Assembly: GCA_947258405.1 (NCBI GenBank)
Contig: CAMYIE010000004.1
Span: 1-64,000 of the forward strand
Source of the DNA: an uncultured Eudoraea sp.
GTDB taxonomy: Bacteria > Bacteroidota > Bacteroidia > Flavobacteriales > Flavobacteriaceae
Length of the DNA stretch: 64,000 bases
Reading direction: 5' to 3'
The first letter of the stretch is position 1. The number at the start of each line of letters is the position of its first letter. Below the pieces are notes generated by a model that was not told where the DNA came from, made no database searches, and saw nothing but the letters and a program-made list of their open reading frames with translations. The translations under genes were made by a program, and so were the position numbers. Positions 1 to 10,330 of this stretch are shown one piece after another.

Positions 1-26
1 TATCGGGAAGCTATTTTCGCTTTTTA

Positions 27-187
27 GTCCTGTACTCAACACTAGTTGTAGTATCAGGACATTTTAGCCTGAACTGAACGTTGCTTCTAGTTCAAGGTTT
101 TATTAGATGAGATCCAATTAGTTCAAATCCCCTTTTCATATTCAAAATCCTGTGAACCCTGTAGTGAAACTTGATTCTACTTCAGGG
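27..187. other. Non-coding stretch with three hairpins
   Basis: The first 265 bases hold no gene I can recognise. Three inverted repeats are visible. The first (27-60) has stem segments GTCCTG, TACT and CAAC pairing with GTTG, AGTA and CAGGAC, interrupted only by two bulged bases. The second pairs TGAACT (70-75) with AGTTCA (89-94). The third pairs CCCTGTAGT (157-165) with ACTTCAGGG (179-187) with one mismatch. They lie downstream of mutS, which ends at 266 on the minus strand. They could be 3'-end structures or part of an RNA or gene outside the window. None has a proper U-run. Confidence 0.4.
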
Positions 188-265
188 GAGTAAATTTAAT
201 ACAATTCTTTCAAAAAAAAAGAACTTTTGATTAAAATGAATTACCCCCTGACTACCTGATAAAGA

Positions 266-2887
266 CTATGATGTAGCTTTTTTCTTCCTGCTAAGCATCC
301 GCTTAATCTCATTGAGTTTCATCAGCGCTTCCACCGGGGTAAGGGTATCGATATCAAGATGAAGTATCTCTTCCTTTATTTGCTCCAATAACGGATCATC
401 TAGATTAAAAAAACTGAGTTGAACATCTTCCTTCAGGCCTTGCAATTGGTCGGTGAGTTCCTCGCTGGAGTGAGATTTCTCGAGCTTTCGCATGATCTTG
501 TGAGCCTTATGCACTACCTGTTGTGGCATCCCGGCCATCTTGGCAACATGGATCCCGAAACTGTGCTCACTGCCTCCGGGGGTAAGCTTTCTCATAAAGA
601 GTACAGTATCTTTGAGCTCTTTTACAGATACATTATAGTTCCTGATTCTTTCAAAAGTGGCCTCCATTTCATTCAGTTCATGGTAATGCGTGGCAAAAAG
701 GGTTTTGGCCCTGGCGGGATGTTCGTGCAGGTATTCGCTGATGGCCCATGCAATGCTGATTCCATCATATGTACTTGTTCCCCGTCCAATCTCATCGAGC
801 AATACCAAACTGCGCTCCGAGAGGTTGTTGAGGATAGACGCCGTTTCATTCATTTCCACCATAAAAGTGGATTCCCCCAAAGAAATATTGTCGCTGGCAC
901 CTACCCGTGTAAAGATCTTGTCGACCAGGCCGATCCTTGCCGATTCTGCCGGCACAAAACTTCCCATCTGCGCCATCAGAACAATCAACGCGGTTTGGCG
1001 CAGTAAAGCCGATTTACCGCTCATATTGGGGCCGGTGATCATCATGATCTGCTGGTTCTCCCTGTCCAAATAGACATCGTTGGTGACGTACGATTCGCCT
1101 GGAGGTAATTGCCTTTCTATAACAGGATGTCTTCCTTCCTTAATATCGATATCTTTACCATCATAGACTTCAGGCGTCACATAATGGTTTTCAATAGCCT
1201 GGTGGGCAAATGAACAAAGACAATCTATCTCGGCCACCACCCTTGCGTTTTCCTGTACCAGCGGAATATACTCCAGCATCCAAACCACCAATTGGGCAAA
1301 TAACTGTGACTCCAATTCCAGAATACGCTCCTCTGCACCCAGTATTTTGGATTCATATTCCTTTAGTTCTTCTGTGATATATCGCTCGGCATTTACCAGG
1401 GTTTGCTTCCGGATCCACTCTTCAGGAACCTTATCCTTATGGGTATTTCGAACTTCTATGTAGTATCCAAAGACATTATTGGAAGCAATCTTTAGCGAGC
1501 TGATCCCCGTGCGCTCCGTTTCGCGCTCCAACATGGCGTTTAGGTGGTCCTTGCCCGAAAAGGCCAGCTCCCTTAATTCATCCAATTCCCCGGAATAGTC
1601 ATCGGCGATAACCGCGCCTTTGCCAATCTGTGCCGGGGCTTCCTCCCTGAGTATGCTTTTGATCCTTTGACGAAGGTCTTCAGCCAGGTCTAATCGCTGC
1701 CCAAGTCCTTCCATCGCTTTGTTCCCTGATTTTTCCACTGCTGCTTTCAGGGGAACCAGTTGCTCGAGGGAATTTTTAAGGTGAACAGTCTCCCTGGGGC
1801 TGACCTTCCCGGTTGCTACTTTTGAGATCAATCGTTCCAGGTCCCCGATACCTTTAATCCAGTTTCTGAGCTTGTGAAGTTCTTCATCCTTATTTACCAA
1901 ATAGGCAGTAGCCTCATGCCGCAAGCTTATCTGTTCTAGATCCTTTAGAGGAAGAGCCAACCAACGTCTTAGTGTCCTACCGCCCATGGGTGAGACAGTC
2001 TTGTCTAAGATGTTTAGAAGCGATACCCCTTCAGCCGTATTGGCGCTGAACAGTTCCAGATTGCGTACGGTAAACCGATCCATCCATACAAATTGCTCGT
2101 CAGCAATTCTGAGGATTTTATTGATATGCCCCAGCTGCTGGTGCCTGGTCTCCAAAAGGTAATGAAGCACAGCACCGGAAGCGATGATCCCCTGAATTAA
2201 ATGATCGATGCCAAATCCTTTAAGCGATCTTGTTTTAAAGTGATTCGCTAGAGTCTCCTGCGCATAGTCTTCCTGGTATATCCAGTCTTCAAGATAGAAA
2301 CAGTGATAGCTCGCACCGAATTCGGCTTCAAACTCCGATTTTCTGGCCTTGGAAATAAGGATCTCCGAAGGGGCAAAATTCTGAAGTAATTTATCTATTT
2401 GCTCTACTTTACCCTCTGCCAAAAGGAATTCCCCGGTGGAAATATCGAGGAATGAAATTCCCAGTAAGGGCCTTCCAAAATGAACTGCGCATAAAAAGTT
2501 ATTGCTTTTAGACTGCAGTATGTCATCGTTGAGGGCCACTCCTGGAGTTACCAGCTCGGTTACGCCTCTTTTTACAATAGTCTTGGTTAGTTTCGGGTCT
2601 TCCAGCTGATCACAAATGGCAACCCTTTGGCCTGCCTTGACCAATTTGGGCAAGTATGTATTTAGTGAATGATGTGGAAACCCAGCCAATTCGGTCTTGT
2701 CTCCTCCATTATTTCGATGGGTTAAAATGATGCCCAGTATATGAGCGGCCTTTACGGCGTCTTCACCAAAGGTCTCGTAAAAATCTCCCACCCGGAACAA
2801 GAGCAAAGCATCAGGATATTTCACCTTTATAGTCTGATACTGCTTCATCAGAGGAGTTAGCTTCTTTTTATTTGAGCTCTTGGCCAA
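266..2887 (-). CDS. mutS: DNA mismatch repair ATPase MutS
   Basis: MutS recognises mismatches and small loops in newly replicated DNA and starts methyl-independent mismatch repair with MutL. The 873-residue length is normal for the family. The mismatch-probing Phe-x-Glu motif is at residues 36-38 (in GDFYETF). The ABC-type ATPase has Walker A GPNMSGKS near residue 618 and Walker [15 protein letters not shown] near 695. The reading frame starts with TTG; the next in-frame ATG is 13 codons later, just before the conserved MKQY segment. The longer form is preferred because related proteins carry a short basic N-terminus, but the start is not certain. It is divergent from the TrmH-family gene. 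Confidence 0.97.
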   Translation of the reverse strand: MAKSSNKKKLTPLMKQYQTIKVKYPDALLLFRVGDFYETFGEDAVKAAHILGIILTHRNNGGDKTELAGFPHHSLNTYLPKLVKAGQRVAICDQLEDPKLTKTIVKRGVTELVTPGVALNDDILQSKSNNFLCAVHFGRPLLGISFLDISTGEFLLAEGKVEQIDKLLQNFAPSEILISKARKSEFEAEFGASYHCFYLEDWIYQEDYAQETLANHFKTRSLKGFGIDHLIQGIIASGAVLHYLLETRHQQLGHINKILRIADEQFVWMDRFTVRNLELFSANTAEGVSLLNILDKTVSPMGGRTLRRWLALPLKDLEQISLRHEATAYLVNKDEELHKLRNWIKGIGDLERLISKVATGKVSPRETVHLKNSLEQLVPLKAAVEKSGNKAMEGLGQRLDLAEDLRQRIKSILREEAPAQIGKGAVIADDYSGELDELRELAFSGKDHLNAMLERETERTGISSLKIASNNVFGYYIEVRNTHKDKVPEEWIRKQTLVNAERYITEELKEYESKILGAEERILELESQLFAQLVVWMLEYIPLVQENARVVAEIDCLCSFAHQAIENHYVTPEVYDGKDIDIKEGRHPVIERQLPPGESYVTNDVYLDRENQQIMMITGPNMSGKSALLRQTALIVLMAQMGSFVPAESARIGLVDKIFTRVGASDNISLGESTFMVEMNETASILNNLSERSLVLLDEIGRGTSTYDGISIAWAISEYLHEHPARAKTLFATHYHELNEMEATFERIRNYNVSVKELKDTVLFMRKLTPGGSEHSFGIHVAKMAGMPQQVVHKAHKIMRKLEKSHSSEELTDQLQGLKEDVQLSFFNLDDPLLEQIKEEILHLDIDTLTPVEALMKLNEIKRMLSRKKKATS

Positions 2888-2995
2888 TACTTCGGATTTA
2901 GGTTACTTTTGCCAAAATAGGCTGAAAGACGAATTTACCAAATTACCAAGGGAATTTACAGCACTGTTGATATTTATGGATAAAATACCCGCAAT

Positions 2996-3532
2996 ATGCG
3001 CAAACTAAAAAACAGCGAACTAATACGTCTGGATACCCGCCAGTTCAAAAAGGCTAAAAAGACCCCTCTGATCGTTGTTTTAGACAATATCCGAAGCCTG
3101 AATAATATCGGTTCGATTTTCAGGACCGCCGATGCTTTTCTGATCGATAAGATCTTTCTCTGCGGGATCACAGCCTGTCCACCTCATAAGGATATTCACA
3201 AAACAGCCCTTGGCGCTACCGATAGTGTGGAGTGGGAGTACAGGGAAGATGCTCTTGAACTTATCAAAGAGCTTGGGAAAAGTCATCAATGCCTGGCGGT
3301 AGAACAGACCGAACAATCCATCTTATTGCAAAATTTTAAGCCGGAAGCCCGGATAAGCTATGTTGTGGTCTTCGGCAATGAGGTTAAAGGAGTAGGGCAA
3401 GCGATTATAGATGAATGCCAAGGCGTTATAGAAATCCCTCAGTTCGGTACAAAGCATTCGCTAAACGTATCGGTGAGTGCAGGAGTGGTGCTTTGGGACA
3501 TTTGGTCTAAACTTCGGGTAATATCATCTTAG
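2996..3532 (+). CDS. TrmH/SpoU-family RNA 2'-O-methyltransferase
   Basis: This 178-residue protein is a compact SPOUT-fold methyltransferase that would transfer a methyl group from SAM to a ribose 2'-hydroxyl in tRNA or rRNA. The three family motifs are visible: the N-terminal DNIRSLNNIGSIFRTADA with the conserved Asn and Arg, the central VVFGNEVKGV, and the C-terminal IPQFGTKHSLNVSVSAGVV that forms part of the knotted SAM site. It lacks an N-terminal substrate-binding extension, so the target nucleotide cannot be named. It starts with ATG and is divergent from mutS with about 110 bases between them. Confidence 0.9.
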   Translation: MRKLKNSELIRLDTRQFKKAKKTPLIVVLDNIRSLNNIGSIFRTADAFLIDKIFLCGITACPPHKDIHKTALGATDSVEWEYREDALELIKELGKSHQCLAVEQTEQSILLQNFKPEARISYVVVFGNEVKGVGQAIIDECQGVIEIPQFGTKHSLNVSVSAGVVLWDIWSKLRVISS

Positions 3533-3570
3533 AAAATAATATTTGGTCCCTCAAGAAACAGAGGCAAATA

Positions 3571-3599
3571 AAAAACCCTGATGTCTGAATCAGGGTTTT
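3571..3599. terminator. Bidirectional intrinsic terminator
   Basis: A perfect 7-bp stem CCCTGAT/ATCAGGG (3576-3582 with 3589-3595) and a 6-base loop are flanked by five A on the left and four T on the right, which also pair. It lies between the convergent TrmH-family and folK genes and can serve both strands. The bases from 3600 to 3722 would be the 3' untranslated end of the folK transcript; I see nothing else convincing there. Confidence 0.8.
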
Positions 3600-3722
3600 G
3601 AAAATATAGTTTGAGTTAGTTAGTTTCGTAAAGAGGAGTGCAAGAAAATGATTCTATTTCGACTATGCAAGAATTTTGCTAAGAATTTGTTAATGCCCTT
3701 TTGCGATCAAATTGTAAAATCT

Positions 3723-4865
3723 TCAATAATTTTCCAGGATTTGATTTTCGATCTTGCTTATAATAGCCTCATAATCAGAAGGATTTTTAACAAAATCGAG
3801 CTCACTTACATCTAAGATCAAACTGTTTTTATGGGGATATGTTTTAACATAGTGAAGATATCCTTTGTTGATCTTATCGAGGTAATCCGGGGGTATATCC
3901 TGCTCATAATCCCGGCCACGCTGCTTGATATTCTCTAGTAATCTATGGGTGTCCTGATATAGATATACATACAAATCGGGTTTTTTCACCTCCTTATACA
4001 TAAAATTGAAGAGCTGTTTATATAGGCTGAACTCTTCATTCTGGAGAGTGATCTCCGCAAAGATCAGCGATTTAAATACGTCGTAATCGCTTACCATAAA
4101 ATTCTTAAAAAGATCAAACTGGGAAGTGTCGTCCGTAAATTGTTGAAACCGATCGGCCAGAAAAGACATTTCCAGTGGAAAAGCATAACGCGCCTGATCT
4201 TTGTAGAATTTCGGCAAAAAAGGATTGTCGGCAAATCGTTCTAATATAAGCTTAGCCTTAAAATCTTCAGCTATCTTCTGAGCCAAGGTGGTCTTACCTG
4301 CCCCAATATTGCCTTCTATCGCGAGGAAGTGCAGTTGAGTAAACAGATCATGTCTGCTTTTGAACAGAAGGTGTACTGTTTTTTGGACCTCTGAACGATC
4401 CCTGCATTCCTGCAAAAGGTTTCTGGTGTCTTTTTGTAATTGAGGATGATAGAATTGAGCTGCGATATCGGCTAACGGCTTAAGGACAAATCTGCGATTA
4501 TGTAATTGGGGGTGCGGTATGATAAGGTGATCCATATTAACGATCTCCTGCCCATAATATAAAATATCAATATCAATATTGCGCGAAATATAGCCCGACT
4601 CCTCCCTGCGTTCTCTGCCCATTGAGGATTCGATTTCCAACAGTATTTTCAGGATGGTCTCGGGGGGAGCCTGGGTGTCCATGCCAAGGCAAATGTTAAG
4701 AAAATTTTCGCCCTCAAAACCCCACGCCTTTGATTCGTAAACAGAGGAAATCTTGTTCACCGGACCCAGCTGTGAACCCAGCATAAATATCGCACGCTGC
4801 AATTGGGCCAGGCGGTTTCCTAAATTGCTGCCGAGCGAAAGATAAACGGTTTTGGTTGTCGACAT
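3723..4865 (-). CDS. folK: FolK-deoxynucleoside kinase fusion protein
   Basis: One 380-residue chain carries two enzymes. Residues 1 to about 150 are HPPK (FolK), which pyrophosphorylates 6-hydroxymethyl-dihydropterin in folate synthesis. Visible motifs are LGSNLGNR (11-18), the metal-binding aspartates in SRNIDIDILYYG (D98, D100) and IPHPQLHNRRFVLKP. Residues about 178-380 are a deoxynucleoside kinase domain with P-loop GNIGAGKT (185-192) and the lid motif KQRGRDYE. The usual Asp-Arg catalytic motif of these kinases is replaced by a SDYDVFKSLIF segment. The ATG at 4865 is chosen over an upstream in-frame TTG at 4877. Such fusions occur in Bacteroidota. The kinase substrate is unknown. Confidence 0.92.
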   Translation of the reverse strand: MSTTKTVYLSLGSNLGNRLAQLQRAIFMLGSQLGPVNKISSVYESKAWGFEGENFLNICLGMDTQAPPETILKILLEIESSMGRERREESGYISRNIDIDILYYGQEIVNMDHLIIPHPQLHNRRFVLKPLADIAAQFYHPQLQKDTRNLLQECRDRSEVQKTVHLLFKSRHDLFTQLHFLAIEGNIGAGKTTLAQKIAEDFKAKLILERFADNPFLPKFYKDQARYAFPLEMSFLADRFQQFTDDTSQFDLFKNFMVSDYDVFKSLIFAEITLQNEEFSLYKQLFNFMYKEVKKPDLYVYLYQDTHRLLENIKQRGRDYEQDIPPDYLDKINKGYLHYVKTYPHKNSLILDVSELDFVKNPSDYEAIISKIENQILENY

Positions 4866-5036
4866 ATGCTTCGGCAAAGTAAATAAAAGAAAAGAACTTC
4901 GCTAGGTCAATATCCGATAAGTCGGTCTGTAAACCAATCTTTATGGCCTCTGCTAAAATTGTACCCGATTATTGTTAACAATATTGCTATAATCACTACT
5001 AATGATAGTAAAGGGCCAATTGAAACCAACATTAGT

Positions 5037-5044
5037 TATATTTG
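5037..5044 (+). promoter_or_regulatory. -7 promoter box before sppA
   Basis: TATATTTG matches the Bacteroidota -7 consensus TAnnTTTG exactly and lies 22 bases before the chosen sppA ATG. No TTG sits at the expected distance, so only the -7 part is supported. It falls inside the longer possible reading frame from 4959, which argues that the later start is right. Confidence 0.55.
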
Positions 5045-5066
5045 CCCACTACAATTATTATCGCAA

Positions 5067-6824
5067 ATGAATTTTTTACGAAATCTACTGGCTGCTATAC
5101 TTGGGAGTCTTATAGCACTGGGTATTGTGTTCTTTATGTTCATGATATTCATCAGCCTGTTAAATGTTGAGGAGGTCATTACCGTTAAAGACCAATCGGT
5201 TCTCAAATTACAAACACCTTATCCGATAAAAGATTACAGCGGAGTGGACAATTCTGCTCCTTTTGCCGGAGTCTTTAGCAGGGAACAAGGCTTAGACGAT
5301 ATCCTTCACGCTATTGAAGTGGCCAAAAATGACGACAAGATCAAAGGGATCAGCATCAGCAGCAATTTCCTGCTGGCAGGGATCGCGCAAACCCAGGCAT
5401 TAAGGACCGCCCTGGAAGACTTTAAAGAGGGTGGTAAATTCATCTATGCCTATGGTGATTTCTATACTCAGAAAGACTATTATCTGGCAAGTGTGGCCGA
5501 TAGTATTTTCCTGAACCCTGTGGGTATAATGGATTTTAGAGGTCTCTCCGCCGAGGTTTTATATTTTAAGGACTTTCAGGAAAAGACCGGGGTGAAGATG
5601 GAAGTAGTAAGACATGGCAAGTATAAAAGTGCCGTTGAACCTTTCCTTGAAAGTGAGATGAGTGAGGATAACAGAACCCAGATAAAGGAACTCATCGGTT
5701 CTATCTGGAATACCGTAGTAGAGGAAATATCTGAAAGCAGGGATCTGACGACTGCCAACATCAATCAGATTGCGGATACCCTGGGTGCGCGTAATCCGAT
5801 ATTTGCGCAAAAGTCAGGTTTGATCGATGAGGTGCTTTACTTCGACGAATATGAAGTACAGTTAAAGTCGGCTACCGGCATAGAGAAAGATGATGATTTG
5901 AATTATGTCAGCCTTGTCGATTATGCCGATGCCAAGAAAAGCAAGAAGTTGCGAAAAGGGAAAGATAAAGTAGCCGTCATCTTTGCGCAGGGCGATATCA
6001 TGTATGCTGAAGGTGATCAGAATATCATCGGACAGGGAATTATGGTCAAGGCGATCAGAAAAGCCCGTGATAATGAAAATGTAAAAGCCATTGTTTTACG
6101 TATAGACTCCCCTGGTGGCAATGCCCTGGCTGCGGATATCATTTGGCGCGAGCTGATGCTCGCCAAAGCTGAAAAACCTTTGGTGGTATCCATAGGAAAT
6201 GTTGCGGCCTCTGGGGGTTATTATCTGGCGGTGGCTGGCGATAAGATTTTTACTGAACCCAGTTCCATTACCGGATCTATCGGGGTATTTGGAACTATTC
6301 CTAATATTAAAGGCCTTGCAGACAAGGTGGGGATTAATGCAGAACAGGTTGGCACCAATAAAAATGCTGTCGATTATTCGTTGTTCGAACCTATGACCGA
6401 CGAATTCAGGGGTTACCTGGTTGAAGGAATCGAAACTACCTATCAGGTATTTCTCAGTCGGGTAGCAGAGGGCAGGAATATGACGGTTGAAGAAGTAGAC
6501 CAGCTCGCCCAGGGTAGAGTATGGAGTGGGATCGATGCGGTGGAAAGAGGCCTTGTAGATGAATTGGGTGGTTTAGAGGATGCACTCGAAGAGGCAGCTA
6601 AAATGGCCGAACTGGAAGAATACAGTATCAGAAAGTATCCCAGATATAAGTCCGATTTTGAAAAATTTATGGAAGACTTTGGAGGTGTTAGTACAGAAGT
6701 AAAGGAAAATGCCCTGGAGTATGAGCTCGGCTCAGAGATATATGATATCGTAAAGGAACTAAAATCGATCCTGAATCAGAAAGGGATCCAGGCACGTATG
6801 CCCTTTACTATTAAGATCCACTAA
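5067..6824 (+). CDS. sppA: Signal peptide peptidase SppA, 67 kDa type
   Basis: SppA is a membrane-anchored serine protease that degrades cleaved signal peptides. The 585-residue length fits the long form with two tandem peptidase S49 domains. A membrane segment follows the start (FLRNLLAAILGSLIALGIV). The catalytic dyad is visible: Lys187 in GKYKSAVEPF of the first domain and Ser382 in AASGGYY of the second, as in the E. coli enzyme. The frame is open from 4959, but the ATG at 5067 places the membrane anchor at the N-terminus and lies just downstream of a -7 box. The next gene begins 3 bases after the stop, so the two are probably co-transcribed. Confidence 0.95.
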   Translation: MNFLRNLLAAILGSLIALGIVFFMFMIFISLLNVEEVITVKDQSVLKLQTPYPIKDYSGVDNSAPFAGVFSREQGLDDILHAIEVAKNDDKIKGISISSNFLLAGIAQTQALRTALEDFKEGGKFIYAYGDFYTQKDYYLASVADSIFLNPVGIMDFRGLSAEVLYFKDFQEKTGVKMEVVRHGKYKSAVEPFLESEMSEDNRTQIKELIGSIWNTVVEEISESRDLTTANINQIADTLGARNPIFAQKSGLIDEVLYFDEYEVQLKSATGIEKDDDLNYVSLVDYADAKKSKKLRKGKDKVAVIFAQGDIMYAEGDQNIIGQGIMVKAIRKARDNENVKAIVLRIDSPGGNALAADIIWRELMLAKAEKPLVVSIGNVAASGGYYLAVAGDKIFTEPSSITGSIGVFGTIPNIKGLADKVGINAEQVGTNKNAVDYSLFEPMTDEFRGYLVEGIETTYQVFLSRVAEGRNMTVEEVDQLAQGRVWSGIDAVERGLVDELGGLEDALEEAAKMAELEEYSIRKYPRYKSDFEKFMEDFGGVSTEVKENALEYELGSEIYDIVKELKSILNQKGIQARMPFTIKIH

Positions 6825-6827
6825 TCC

Positions 6828-7538
6828 ATGAGTCCGAAGGACAAAAAGCTTGCGTACCGGATCTATCTCTACCTCGGGGCCTTATTTATCACCTCCCTGG
6901 TGGTATCTAACCTGATTTTTCAAAAATTTTTTTATTGGAATCCGTTTGGAGACGTAACAGTTTTTGGAGCCCCATTATTTGAGATTTCGGTGGGGGTATT
7001 GCCCTATCCAATTACATTTTTGATTACCGATCTTATTTCCGAAATTTTTGGGCAGAAGAAAGCGAATCAGATCGTCACGGCCGGAATATTTGCATCGTTC
7101 TTCTCCATGGGTATAGTTTTGATTTCCGATATGGCGCCGGCTATTGAAGGATCACCGGTAGGCGACGAATTGTTCAGCAAGGTTTTTGCACTTTCCCCCG
7201 TAGCCGTATTGGCCTCTATGCTGGCGTATCTTTGTGCCCAGTATGTAGATATCGCCATTTACCATTTCTGGAAGCGGATTACCAACGGCAGATTACTCTG
7301 GCTGCGTAATAATTTTTCAACCTTTTCTTCACAGATCATCGATACCACCACGGTGGTTGGTTTGCTATGCGTTTTTGGCGTGATTCCATGGAGCCTTTTT
7401 AAGGGTTTGGTGATTAGTGGAGTTGTTTTTAAGATATTTATCGCACTGCTCGATACACCGCTTTTATATCTGTTCGTATATTTACTCAGAAAGCGCTTTA
7501 ATTTGAAAGTCGGAGGAGAGATCAAACTCGATATTTAG
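6828..7538 (+). CDS. VUT/YhhQ-family queuosine precursor transporter
   Basis: This 236-residue integral membrane protein has about six hydrophobic helices and the family signature PYPITFLITDLISEIFG, in which acidic residues sit inside membrane segments. Members of this family (PF02592, YhhQ/QueT-like) import queuosine precursors such as preQ0 for tRNA modification. The family call is firm. The substrate is inferred from characterised relatives, and no queuosine gene lies in this window. It follows sppA by 3 bases, probably on the same transcript. Confidence 0.85.
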   Translation: MSPKDKKLAYRIYLYLGALFITSLVVSNLIFQKFFYWNPFGDVTVFGAPLFEISVGVLPYPITFLITDLISEIFGQKKANQIVTAGIFASFFSMGIVLISDMAPAIEGSPVGDELFSKVFALSPVAVLASMLAYLCAQYVDIAIYHFWKRITNGRLLWLRNNFSTFSSQIIDTTTVVGLLCVFGVIPWSLFKGLVISGVVFKIFIALLDTPLLYLFVYLLRKRFNLKVGGEIKLDI

Positions 7539-7636
7539 CCAATTTTCATAAAATCACGGGCATTTCTTCGAATAGGTAATCCTCAAAGTAATATTTATAT
7601 CAATTTTCTGTTACTTCACATAGTGAAACATCGCTT

Positions 7637-10330
7637 ATGAAAAAGAAAATTATCCGTATATCCGCATTGGTCCTGCTGCTGATTGTAATCCTGCTGGCGG
7701 CACTGCCTTCGCTGATGGAGAACAAGGTGGGCGAGTTGCTAAAAGCCAATCTGAATAACAGGATCAACGGGGAGTTCGATTTTACCTCGATGTCGCTTAG
7801 CGTTTACAGGGATTTTCCTTTGCTGGGTGTGAGTATGGACAGCGTAAGTCTAATCAATGCTGAACCATTTATCGGCGATACATTGTTCCAAGCCACAAAC
7901 ATAAAGGTCGCCTTAGGTATCAAGGAGCTCTTTAAGAGCATTGATGATCCCATAGAAATCAGGGAGATAAGCATAGAAAACGCCAATGCCCTGCTCTTGA
8001 TAGATGAAGAAGGTGTGGCCAATTACGATATCTTCCCTGAAACTGGCGAAAAAGACGCTGACAAATCGGAAGCGGCCAGTACCTTTGTTTCCATCCGGTC
8101 TTATGAAATCAGTGATTCCCAAATAATGCTTAAGGACGATTCGTCAGATTACGTGCTAAGGATCGATAATCTCAATCATAAGGGTAGTGGTGACCTTTCG
8201 GAAAAAATTTCGAGTCTGCAGACCAATACGGAGGCGGTAGTTTCATTCAATATGGAGGGAACGAAATATCTCGAAAAGAATTCTCTTCAGCTCGATGCCG
8301 AATTAGAGATCGATCTGGAAGATCAACGCTATACCTTCAAAGAAAACAAGGCCGTAATCAACCGCTTGCCACTTACCTTTGAAGGTTATATCAGGATCAT
8401 TGAAGAGGGACAGGAACTGGACTTGAAATTTAACACGGTTAATTCCGACTTCAGGAATTTCCTTGCCATGATCCCTGAAAAGTATTCTAAAGATATAACC
8501 GACCTGTCAACAAAGGGTAATTTCGACCTTGCCGGTCATTTCCAGGGTGATCTGACCGATGACACTATTCCTGCGTTTAACATCAGGATGGAAGCTCATG
8601 ACGCTTCATTTCAATATCCGCAGTTTTCAAAAAAAGTAGAAAATATAGAGATCGATGCTCTGGTTGAAAACACAACGGGGCAACCGGAAGATACTTCCAT
8701 AGAAATCGAAAATGCAAATTTTCAGATCGATGAGGATGTTTTTGAAATGCAGGCCCTATTAACCGAACTGACTGGTAATACTGGTGTACGTATGCGTGCC
8801 GCAGGCAGTATTGATCTCGATAAGCTTTCTCAGGTATATCCTTTACCATCTTCTATAATATTGGGAGGAAAATTGAAGGGGGATGTTAGTTCCGCTTTTA
8901 CCAGAAATGATATAGAAAACGAAGATTATAAGAATATAACCCTTGAGGGTATTCTCGAACTCAGAGGACTCAATTATAAATTTGATGCCCTCCCTAATCC
9001 GCTCAAAATTCATACTTGCAAAGCCGAATTAGGACCAAAGACCATAGACATTGAAGAACTGGCTGGGATTACAGGTTCAACAGATTTCAGTGCATCAGGA
9101 ACCCTCCGTAACGCTTTGGGTTTTGTGTTTAATGAAGAGGTCCTAAAGGGTAATTTCGAGATGAAATCAAATGCATTCGTGGTGGCTGATGTGGTCGGGG
9201 AGGAACAAGCAGGGAGTTCAGCTACGGCCGAAGAAGATCAATTTGACGTGCCTAAATACCTGGACCTCAACCTCGACGCCCTTGTAGGAAAAGCCGTTTA
9301 TGACAATATTGTGATGTACGACTTGTCCGGGACACTAAGGGTTAAGGACCAAACCATCAGTTTTACAGAGATCTCCTCAAGAATGCTCGATGGCCGATTA
9401 GAACTCGACGGAATGTTAACAACAAAAGGTCAGGAACCGGAATTTGAAATGTCGATCGACCTGTCGAGACTGAATATAGGCAAGACCTTTGAAACCATAG
9501 AACTTGTTCGACTGCTGAGTCCGGCGGCCAAAGTACTCGATGGTCGTTTAAATACCAAGATCAAATTGTCTGGGGGCCTCACCCCTCATCTCGCCCCCAA
9601 TTTTAACTCGCTTTCCGGTGATGTACTGGCTGAAATTTTGACAGCCGAAATTAAATCGGAGAATTCTAAAGTAACCCAGCTACTGGATGATAAACTCAAC
9701 TTTGTTTCGCTCGATGATTTGGATCTGAGCGGTTTAAAGACCGCGATGAAATTTGATAACGGTCAGGTAAAAATTGAACCTTTTAATCTACGCTATAAAG
9801 ATGTTGATCTTATGTTCAGCGGCGGGCATTCGTTCTCTAATGCGCTTGATTATCAGGTGACCATCAATGTGCCAGCCAGCTATATGGGGGAAGACGTCAA
9901 TAAATTGTTGGCGAGTATCGGCGATGATTCTTTAAAGGAACTCACTGTACCTGTTGTTGCTAATCTAAGGGGCTCGGTCGCAGATCCGAAGATCAGCACC
10001 GATCTCAAATCGCAAACAAAAGTGCTTGCAGATCAATTGGTAGAAATTCAGAAAAAGAAATATCTGGACAAGGGTAAAAAAGAGCTAAGCCAAATCATTG
10101 GGGGTGTTCTGGCTGGTTCAGCAGAAAACAGCACTGATAAAAGTACGCCTAAGAGCCAGGATGGAAATGCCGTGGGGCAGTCCGAAGAGGCATCGGCAGA
10201 TCAGACCGATAGTATCGGTAAGCTAACTGAAAAGGGGCCGGAAGATAAGGACATCGAGAAAGCTGCCAAGAGTATCCTCGGCGGACTGCTCAAATCCAAA
10301 TCGGTAACCGTCAAAGACACGGTTAATTAA
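7637..10330 (+). CDS. AsmA-like inner-membrane-anchored envelope protein
   Basis: The 897-residue protein has one N-terminal membrane helix (residues about 4-25) followed by a long, beta-rich periplasmic region and an AsmA-type C-terminal domain. A low-complexity Ser/Asp/Lys-rich tail begins near residue 830. AsmA-clan proteins (AsmA, YhdP, TamB) are thought to form hydrophobic grooves that move lipids between inner and outer membranes. That role is inferred here from the family. The last 8 bases overlap the 3' end of the convergent DUF2797 gene, so no terminator separates the two. Confidence 0.82.
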   Translation: MKKKIIRISALVLLLIVILLAALPSLMENKVGELLKANLNNRINGEFDFTSMSLSVYRDFPLLGVSMDSVSLINAEPFIGDTLFQATNIKVALGIKELFKSIDDPIEIREISIENANALLLIDEEGVANYDIFPETGEKDADKSEAASTFVSIRSYEISDSQIMLKDDSSDYVLRIDNLNHKGSGDLSEKISSLQTNTEAVVSFNMEGTKYLEKNSLQLDAELEIDLEDQRYTFKENKAVINRLPLTFEGYIRIIEEGQELDLKFNTVNSDFRNFLAMIPEKYSKDITDLSTKGNFDLAGHFQGDLTDDTIPAFNIRMEAHDASFQYPQFSKKVENIEIDALVENTTGQPEDTSIEIENANFQIDEDVFEMQALLTELTGNTGVRMRAAGSIDLDKLSQVYPLPSSIILGGKLKGDVSSAFTRNDIENEDYKNITLEGILELRGLNYKFDALPNPLKIHTCKAELGPKTIDIEELAGITGSTDFSASGTLRNALGFVFNEEVLKGNFEMKSNAFVVADVVGEEQAGSSATAEEDQFDVPKYLDLNLDALVGKAVYDNIVMYDLSGTLRVKDQTISFTEISSRMLDGRLELDGMLTTKGQEPEFEMSIDLSRLNIGKTFETIELVRLLSPAAKVLDGRLNTKIKLSGGLTPHLAPNFNSLSGDVLAEILTAEIKSENSKVTQLLDDKLNFVSLDDLDLSGLKTAMKFDNGQVKIEPFNLRYKDVDLMFSGGHSFSNALDYQVTINVPASYMGEDVNKLLASIGDDSLKELTVPVVANLRGSVADPKISTDLKSQTKVLADQLVEIQKKKYLDKGKKELSQIIGGVLAGSAENSTDKSTPKSQDGNAVGQSEEASADQTDSIGKLTEKGPEDKDIEKAAKSILGGLLKSKSVTVKDTVN

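Noticed and set aside
119-130. GTTCAAATCC resembling a tRNA T-loop
   Set aside because: The flanking bases do not form a T-stem and no acceptor or anticodon arm can be drawn.
419-1006. 195-codon open frame opposite mutS
   Set aside because: It lies entirely antisense to the conserved MutS ATPase region, and its product has no recognisable motif. Long antisense frames are common opposite conserved genes.
3648-3818. 56-codon frame after a GAGGAG-like site
   Set aside because: Most of it is antisense to the end of the folK fusion. Bacteroidota rarely rely on Shine-Dalgarno sites, so the site is weak evidence, and the product is unlike any known protein.
7615-7627. TTCAC-ATA-GTGAA inverted repeat before the AsmA-like gene
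   Set aside because: Five-base arms are too short to distinguish from chance, and no promoter box adjoins it.
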